From contig JAJTCI010000194.1 of NCBI GenBank assembly GCA_021323155.1, positions 1 through 5,379 on the forward strand: 5,379 nt of DNA. The letters run 5' to 3'. The stretch is from Chitinophagaceae bacterium. GTDB taxonomy: Bacteria > Bacteroidota > Bacteroidia > Chitinophagales > Chitinophagaceae. Position numbers and translations under genes: made by a program. How positions within the stretch are numbered: position 1 is the first letter of the stretch; every line of letters starts with the position of its first letter. Of the stretch, positions 1-5,379 are shown one piece after another. Below the pieces are notes generated by a model. The model did no database searches. It saw nothing but the letters and a program-made list of their open reading frames with translations, and had not been told where the DNA came from.

Positions 1-959
1 AAGGTGCTGGCCACCGCGTCCGGTACCAAATCGGTATTATTCAATACCGATGGATCAAACCTCTATGCCATCAACCTGGAAGGGATGAGCATCTATGAAT
101 TCGAGACGCAAAGCAAGACGCTGAAAAGACAGTTCAAGTTCAAACCAACGAAAGGTTCGGGTTGGGACTATGCCACGCACCGCCCGATATCTTCATTTGA
201 AGAGAAACCCGTAGAAGGTTTTTTCAGCAACAACGGTAAGGTGCTATGGATCTCGCTGCACAACGCGGGTGGCATTGTGCCGATCCGTATGGACTCGTTG
301 CACAATACCTACCGGAATGGCCTCTACAAAAAAGTAACGGTCAACAAAAAAGATTCGTTCACCGTGCCTTTGTATAAGACCGGCTCCACGCCCAAAGTGA
401 TCGCCACTACTTCAGATGATAAATACCTGCTGGTGAGCAACTGGCATTCCAACAGCATCAGCGTGCTGGAACTGGACCCCTCGTTCCCTTCAAAAGCAAA
501 ACTGCTGAAGCAGATCAAGGTATCGGCCATTCCGCGCGGCATCGCGATCGACAACAAGAACAAACGTTCATATGTGGCCATCATGGGCAGCTCTTCCATC
601 ACGGTGATCAACAACGAGACCTGGCAGAAAGAAAAAGACATCCAGGTACAAACAACCATTCTAAGATCGCCTGCATCGATCCCGTCACCGGCAAAACACT
701 TTTTTCCGCTTCAACCGGCGCACAGCCAAGAACAATCATATTATCAAAAAACCAGAAGTTCCTGTTTGTCACTTGCTACCGTGGAAACACACTGGACGTG
801 TTCAAAATTGAGGATAACGCGTTCAAAAAAATATATTCCCTTGAATCGAAGGGAAGCCCGGTGGGAGTCGATATTTTTGAGGACGAAAGCAAGCTGGAAG
901 CCTGGGTTTGCAACTACACCGCGGGCAATATCAAAATCTTTTCATTTACCAAGAAATAG
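1..959 (+). pseudogene. YncE/YVTN-type beta-propeller protein, 5'-partial and frame-disrupted
   Basis: This is the 3' portion of a gene that starts upstream of the window; the frame is open from base 1. The protein shows repeated beta-propeller blades of the YVTN/YncE type, with recurring P-x-x-(I/V) turns followed by (Y/F)-hydrophobic strands. Examples are GSTPKVIATTSDDKYLLVSN from base 382, AIPRGIAID near 526, GAQPRTIILSKNQKFLFVT near 717 and GSPVGVDIF near 852. Such proteins are usually exported and act as binding or scaffold proteins; no substrate can be inferred, and the N-terminus with any signal peptide is missing. The first frame is coherent up to about base 650. Propeller sequence then resumes in the frame one base earlier (NNHSKIACIDPVTGKTLF from 651) and ends at TAG 957-959. 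Left uncorrected, the first frame would run to 1155 as nonsense overlapping dnaE. Either the gene is inactivated or the sequence has an assembly or sequencing error. The family call is fairly sure; the exact function is unknown. Confidence 0.8.
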
Positions 960-971
960 TGCCGCAGAAGC

Positions 972-3900
972 ATGTGCCGATTCTCTCATTTACACGTTCA
1001 CACCCAATACTCATTGTTGGATGGCGCCGCCTCCATCGAAAGCCTTTATAAAAAAGCCGCGAAAGAAAACATGCCCGGCCTGGCCATCACCGACCACGGC
1101 AATATGTTCGGCGTTTTCGATTTCGTCAACCAGGCCTGGAAGAATACCCGCGTAATCGGGAAGGATGAAAAAGGCAAGGACATCACCGAGCCCGTCGTGA
1201 AGCCTATAGTCGGCTGCGAGTTCTATGTGGTGAAGAACCGCTTTGAAAAGACCTTCTCCAAAGAAGTTAAAGACGAGCGCTACCACCAGGTACTGCTGGC
1301 TAAGAACGCGAAGGGTTACCAGAACCTCGTAAAGCTCACATCGCTGGGTTATATCGAGGGGATGTACAGTAAGTATCCGCGTATCGATAAAGAACTCATT
1401 GAAAAATACCACGAAGGACTGATCGCCACCACCTGTTGCATCGGCGCTTATGTACCGCAGACCATCCTGCACGATGGTGAGGAAGCAGCGGAAGCGGAAT
1501 TCAAATGGTGGCTGGACCTGTTTGGCGAGGATTACTACATCGAGATACAAAGGCACAATATCAAAGAACAGCAGGTGATCAACGACACGCTGCTGAAGTT
1601 TGCCAAAAAACACAATGTCTCCGTCATCGCGACGAACGACAGCCATTATACCGATCGCGAGGATTACAACGCGCACGATATCCTGCTTTGCATCAACACG
1701 GGTGAGAAGCAGGCGACGCCGGGTTATGACGACATGACCAACGACGACCTGCACATCAAGGAGCGCCGGTTCAAATTCCCGAACGACCAGTTCTATTTCA
1801 AGACCGCTGACGAGATGAAAACGCTCTTCAGCGATATCCCCGAAGCGATCGACAATACCAACGAGATCGTAGATAAGGTGGAAGTGCTGAACCTGAAAAA
1901 AGACATCCTGCTTCCCAACTTCCCGGTGCCGGACGCGTTCCGCATACACGCGGATGATACGTTGAACCAATGGGAATACCTGAAGCATATTACTTATGAA
2001 GGCGCGAAGAACCGTTATGGCGAGATCGAAGAGTCGGTGCGCGAGCGTATTGACTTTGAACTCTTCACCGTAAAGACGATGGGCTTCGCGGGTTACTTCC
2101 TGATCGTGTCTGACTTTATCAGGGCGGGCCGTGATCTCGGCGTGTTCGTCGGACCCGGACGCGGTTCCGCGGCGGGCAGCGTGGTGGCCTATTGCATCGG
2201 CATCACGAACATCGACCCGATCAAATACAACCTGCTGTTCGAAAGGTTCCTGAACCCGGACCGAAAATCGATGCCGGATATCGATACGGACTTCGACGAT
2301 GAAGGCCGGCAGAAAGTGATCGATTACGTAGTTGACAAATACGGCAAGAACCAGGTGGCGCAGATCATTACCTATGGTACGATGGCCGCAAAGATGAGCA
2401 TCAAGGACGTCGCTCGTGCATTAGATCTTCCACTGGCGGAAAGCAACGCGCTGGCGAAGATGGTACCGGACAGGCCGGGCACCGACCTGGGCCGCGTATT
2501 GACCGCTCCGTTAACTATTAAGGAAGGTGAGAAATCACTCGAAGAAAAAGAAGGCTTCGGTGGAGAGGATATCGAGAACGTGAAGAAGCTGCGCGAGATC
2601 TACCACGGCACCGACCTGCGCGCGCAGGTGCTGAAAGAAGCGGAAAGGCTGGAAGGTTCTGTACGGAACACCGGCATACATGCGGCGGGCATCATCATCG
2701 CCCCGCGCGATCTCACCGAACTGATCCCGGTGGCCACTGCAAAGGACTCTACTCTATGGGTAACGCAGATAGAAGGAAGCATCATCGAAGACGCAGGTGT
2801 TATCAAGATGGACTTCCTGGGATTGAAAACACTTTCCATCCTCAAGACCGCGCTGGAACTGATCAAACAAAACCACGGCGTTGTAATAGAGATCGATAAT
2901 ATTCCGCTCGACGACGAGAAGACCTATAATCTCTACCAGAAAGGCGAAACGAACGCCACGTTCCAGTTTGAAAGCCTGGGTATGCAGAAATACCTGCGCG
3001 AGTTAAAGCCGGACAAGTTCGCCGACCTCATCGCGATGAACGCCCTGTACCGTCCCGGCCCGATGGCCTACATCCCGCAATACGTGGCGCGTAAGCATGG
3101 CCGCGAGCAGGTGGTATACGACCTGGAGGACATGAAAGAATACCTGGAAGAGACCTATGGCATCACCGTCTACCAGGAGCAGGTGATGTTGCTCTCGCAA
3201 AGCCTGGCCGGCTTCTCTAAAGGAGACGCGGATGTTTTGCGTAAGGCGATGGGTAAAAAGCAGAAGTCGGTGCTGGATAAAATGAAAGCCCAGTTCATCA
3301 GCGGTGCTACCGCCAAAGGACACGCGGCCGAGGTGCTGGAAAAGATCTGGACAGACTGGGAGGCCTTCGCGCAATACGCCTTCAATAAATCGCATTCTAC
3401 CTGTTACGCTTTCGTGGCTTACCAGACCGCTTACCTGAAGGCCCACTACCCTTCCGAATACATGGCCGCGGTGCTGAACCACGCCGGCAGCATCGATAAG
3501 ATCACCTTCTACATGGAAGAATGTAAGCGGATGGGACTGGAAGTGCTCGGTCCGGATATCAACGAATCGAAAAAAGGATTCGCGGTGAACCAGAAAGGTG
3601 AGATCCGTTTTGGTCTCGGTGGATTGAAAGGCGTGGGCGAGGCCGCGATAGAAAGCCTGATCGAAGAGCGGGAGAAAGCCGGCCCTTATAAAACCATATT
3701 CGATTTTATCTGCCGCGTCAACCAAAGGACCGTCAACAAAAAATCACTGGAAAGCCTTGCCTATTCCGGCGCCTTCGATTGTTTTCCCGAACTGCACCGC
3801 GCGCAGTATTTCTTTACGATGCCGGGTGATACAAAGAATGGCCTGGAGCGCATCATCCAGTTCGGCAACCAGGTGCAGGCGAACAAACTCAACAGTTCCG

Positions 3901-4643
3901 CTAGTTTGTTTGGCGCGGACTCTTTACCGGAGATCCCAACACCGAAGCTCGCGATGTGCGAACACTGGAGCCTCACGGAAAGACTCGATCACGAGAAAGA
4001 AGTGACAGGCATCTTTATGAGCGGTCACCCGCTGGACCATTTCAAATTCGAGTTGCGGTACTACGGCATCATGCAGCTGGCGGACTTCAACGAGTTCAAA
4101 GAATCGGTGACACTGGTCACCTCTAACCTGAATAAAACATTCCGTATCGCGGGACTGGTGATCGACGCGCAACATCGCGTAACGAGGACGGGAAGGAACT
4201 TCGGATCACTCACCATTGAAGATTTCAGCGGTAAGACCGAACTGATGTTGTGGGGTGATGACTACATGAAATACCAGAACTACCTTGACAAGGGTAAGAA
4301 CCTGATGGTCCATGGTATTTTTAAGTCGAGGTACAACAGCGACCAGTACGAATTCAAACCCACCAATATCTGCCTGCTGGAAACCGCCAAGCAGATGCTC
4401 ACCCGCAACGTGGAGATCAAGATAGAGCCCGCCTCGCTCACGCAGGAGTTTGTGCAGTTCGTGGAGAAGAATGTGAAGGCCAACCCGGGCAAGTCATCTT
4501 TGAAGTTCCATATCTACGAGCCTACCGAGAACCTGCAGGTGAGTCTCTACAGCCTGGAGAAAGGCTTTACGATGAATGAAGAGATGGCCGAGTTCCTACT
4601 CGACAACCCGGACGTGGAAGTGAGTGTGGGTCTGGTGACGTAG
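972..4643 (+). CDS. dnaE: DNA polymerase III alpha subunit (DnaE)
   Basis: Catalytic subunit of the replicative polymerase; it extends primers at the fork in complex with the beta clamp and clamp loader. The 1223-residue length fits a complete DnaE1 (E. coli has 1160). The N-terminal PHP domain (about 1-230) begins HLHVHTQYSLLDGAA and keeps H8, H10, D41, H42, E83, H105, C156, D223 and H225. The polymerase core has GPGRGSAAGS (394-403), MPDIDTDFDD with D436 and D438, and MDFLGLKT with D614; these match E. coli catalytic D401, D403 and D555. Further hallmarks are ALYRPGPM (691-698), VYQEQVM (733-739), DVLRKAMGKK (754-763) and YAFNKSHSTCYAF (802-814). A helix-hairpin-helix region (about 878-940), an OB-fold (about 1045-1135) and a C-terminal domain follow. 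The start at 972 places the PHP motif at the usual distance from the N-terminus; only a weak AGAAG (966-970) precedes it, as is common in Bacteroidota. No intein or frameshift is seen. Identification is essentially certain. Confidence 0.98.
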   Translation: MCRFSHLHVHTQYSLLDGAASIESLYKKAAKENMPGLAITDHGNMFGVFDFVNQAWKNTRVIGKDEKGKDITEPVVKPIVGCEFYVVKNRFEKTFSKEVKDERYHQVLLAKNAKGYQNLVKLTSLGYIEGMYSKYPRIDKELIEKYHEGLIATTCCIGAYVPQTILHDGEEAAEAEFKWWLDLFGEDYYIEIQRHNIKEQQVINDTLLKFAKKHNVSVIATNDSHYTDREDYNAHDILLCINTGEKQATPGYDDMTNDDLHIKERRFKFPNDQFYFKTADEMKTLFSDIPEAIDNTNEIVDKVEVLNLKKDILLPNFPVPDAFRIHADDTLNQWEYLKHITYEGAKNRYGEIEESVRERIDFELFTVKTMGFAGYFLIVSDFIRAGRDLGVFVGPGRGSAAGSVVAYCIGITNIDPIKYNLLFERFLNPDRKSMPDIDTDFDDEGRQKVIDYVVDKYGKNQVAQIITYGTMAAKMSIKDVARALDLPLAESNALAKMVPDRPGTDLGRVLTAPLTIKEGEKSLEEKEGFGGEDIENVKKLREIYHGTDLRAQVLKEAERLEGSVRNTGIHAAGIIIAPRDLTELIPVATAKDSTLWVTQIEGSIIEDAGVIKMDFLGLKTLSILKTALELIKQNHGVVIEIDNIPLDDEKTYNLYQKGETNATFQFESLGMQKYLRELKPDKFADLIAMNALYRPGPMAYIPQYVARKHGREQVVYDLEDMKEYLEETYGITVYQEQVMLLSQSLAGFSKGDADVLRKAMGKKQKSVLDKMKAQFISGATAKGHAAEVLEKIWTDWEAFAQYAFNKSHSTCYAFVAYQTAYLKAHYPSEYMAAVLNHAGSIDKITFYMEECKRMGLEVLGPDINESKKGFAVNQKGEIRFGLGGLKGVGEAAIESLIEEREKAGPYKTIFDFICRVNQRTVNKKSLESLAYSGAFDCFPELHRAQYFFTMPGDTKNGLERIIQFGNQVQANKLNSSASLFGADSLPEIPTPKLAMCEHWSLTERLDHEKEVTGIFMSGHPLDHFKFELRYYGIMQLADFNEFKESVTLVTSNLNKTFRIAGLVIDAQHRVTRTGRNFGSLTIEDFSGKTELMLWGDDYMKYQNYLDKGKNLMVHGIFKSRYNSDQYEFKPTNICLLETAKQMLTRNVEIKIEPASLTQEFVQFVEKNVKANPGKSSLKFHIYEPTENLQVSLYSLEKGFTMNEEMAEFLLDNPDVEVSVGLVT

Positions 4644-4648
4644 ATTTG
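4641..4648 (+). promoter_or_regulatory. Possible Bacteroidota -7 promoter element (TAnnTTTG)
   Basis: TAGATTTG matches the Bacteroidota -7 consensus TAnnTTTG exactly. It overlaps the dnaE stop codon and ends 17 bases before the ATG of the membrane-protein gene. No TTTG-like -33 element is present about 19-21 bases upstream. A match this short is expected about once by chance in a window of this size, so it is only a candidate for separate transcription of the downstream gene. Confidence 0.22.
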
Positions 4649-4665
4649 TTCTTCAATCGACTGCG

Positions 4666-5379
4666 ATGCTTACAAAGCCGGCCAATGAATTCGTCCGGGC
4701 GATCTTCTTCGGCAATTATTTTTACGGGGTTTGCATTGTAGCATTATCGGTAGAGACCAACCTGCAACAACAACATCCCTTGAACAGCCTGGTGTATTAC
4801 GCGATGGTCTTTATAGCCACCGTGCTGTATTATACCCACGCTTATATTCCCGCGAAATCAGTCAATGACATCAACCCTCGCACCAGCTGGTACGCGCGCA
4901 ACAGGAAAGAAATCCTGTGGAGCCAGTGGATACTTACTATTATCCTTCTCGCACTCGCCGTATACTACCTACGGCAGCACTTTGAAGGGCTTTTGCAATT
5001 GCCATTCCTGAACTGGATCCTGCTGGCTTTGTTCCCTGTCGTGGCGCTGCTCTATTACGGCATCGACCATCGTTACTTCGGCAACTACAACCTGCGGCGC
5101 ATCGGTTGGCTGAAACCATTTATCATCGGTTTTATCTGGGCCGGCGCGGCTACGGTGTACCCGGTGATCTTTAACGTGGTGGAGCAAGGTTCCGGGTCTT
5201 ACGAGATCAACCGCGTGGGAACGTTTCTTTTTATCAAGAACCTCATGTTCGTGACGGTGCTGTGCATCATGTTCGATATAAAAGATTATGCCGCGGACAG
5301 CAACCAGCAGGTCAAGACCTTCGTGGTGAATAACGGCCTGCGCAAAACGATCTTTTACATCATACTCCCGTTGTCGGCG
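4666..5379 (+). CDS. UbiA-superfamily-like polytopic membrane protein, 3'-partial
   Basis: This frame opens with ATG 4666 and stays open to the window end, giving 238 residues with the C-terminus missing. Hydrophobic segments lie at about residues 12-28, 42-60, 86-102, 113-131, 150-168, 185-203 and 227 onward, so it is an integral membrane protein. Residues 203-218 read FDIKDYAADSNQQVKT. D204, D207, D211 and the KT pair resemble the second aspartate-rich motif of UbiA prenyltransferases, which binds prenyl diphosphate through Mg2+. The preceding stretch RRIGWLKPFIIGFIWAGA (144-161) also resembles the matching UbiA helix. The first motif (NDxxDxxxD), expected between the second and third helices, is not recognisable; only N67-D68 within VNDINPRTSW remains. 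It may be a diverged or non-canonical family member, so no substrate is proposed. It starts 22 bases after dnaE with no clear Shine-Dalgarno. UbiA proteins are usually about 280-300 residues, so roughly 50 probably lie outside. The membrane call is secure; the family call is moderate. Confidence 0.72.
   Translation, partial: MLTKPANEFVRAIFFGNYFYGVCIVALSVETNLQQQHPLNSLVYYAMVFIATVLYYTHAYIPAKSVNDINPRTSWYARNRKEILWSQWILTIILLALAVYYLRQHFEGLLQLPFLNWILLALFPVVALLYYGIDHRYFGNYNLRRIGWLKPFIIGFIWAGAATVYPVIFNVVEQGSGSYEINRVGTFLFIKNLMFVTVLCIMFDIKDYAADSNQQVKTFVVNNGLRKTIFYIILPLSA

Noticed and set aside
640..660. Programmed ribosomal frameshift in the propeller gene
   Set aside because: There is no slippery heptamer of the X-XXY-YYZ type or clear downstream stem-loop, and the missing half blade points to lost sequence instead of recoding.
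957..974. Readthrough fusion of the propeller gene into dnaE, which lies in the same frame as the propeller C-terminus after TAG and four codons
   Set aside because: No known recoding signal is visible, and DnaE has a normal N-terminus at 972; sharing a frame has a one-in-three chance.
1011..1988. Long open frame (325 codons) on the - strand inside dnaE
   Set aside because: It lies wholly antisense to well-conserved DnaE codons. Its translation is V/F/R-rich with no recognisable domain, as expected of a shadow frame opposite a coding gene.
3003..3725. Open frame (240 codons) on the - strand inside dnaE
   Set aside because: It is antisense to the conserved polymerase fingers region of DnaE, with no domain or credible initiation signal; treated as a shadow frame.
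972..4643. Intein or split-gene junction in dnaE
   Set aside because: The conserved DnaE motifs follow one another at normal spacing, with no intein splice-site blocks and no excess length.
4644..4665. Possible terminator between dnaE and the membrane-protein gene
   Set aside because: Only a three-base-pair stem (TCG/CGA) can be drawn and no T-run follows, so there is no support for intrinsic termination.

Overview
The window is an ordinary chromosomal stretch, most likely from a member of the Bacteroidota and plausibly a Chitinophagaceae-like organism. That placement rests on the style of the DnaE protein, the near absence of Shine-Dalgarno sequences, a TAnnTTTG-type element, and an atypical UbiA-like membrane protein of a kind I associate with this phylum. 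It is a judgement from recognition, not from a search.

All three genes lie on the + strand and are tightly packed. Positions 1-959 hold the 3' part of a YncE/YVTN-type beta-propeller gene whose start is outside the window. It is broken near position 650: the reading frame shifts, and blade spacing suggests that about 20 codons are also missing. Positions 972-4643 hold a complete dnaE, the catalytic alpha subunit of DNA polymerase III, with all polymerase aspartates and all PHP-domain metal ligands visible. Positions 4666-5379 hold the 5' part of a polytopic membrane protein that resembles the UbiA prenyltransferase superfamily and runs off the end of the window.

The gaps are only 12 and 22 bases, with no convincing terminator in either, so co-transcription is possible. 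The three products have no obvious shared function, and the order looks like routine housekeeping packing. I see no RNA genes, CRISPR array, insertion sequence, long repeat or integration site, and no stretch over 300 bases lacks a gene. I found no undescribed system. The most useful observations are the probable deletion in the propeller gene, the intact PHP active site of DnaE, the weakened clamp-binding motif of DnaE, and the apparent loss of the first aspartate motif in the UbiA-like protein.
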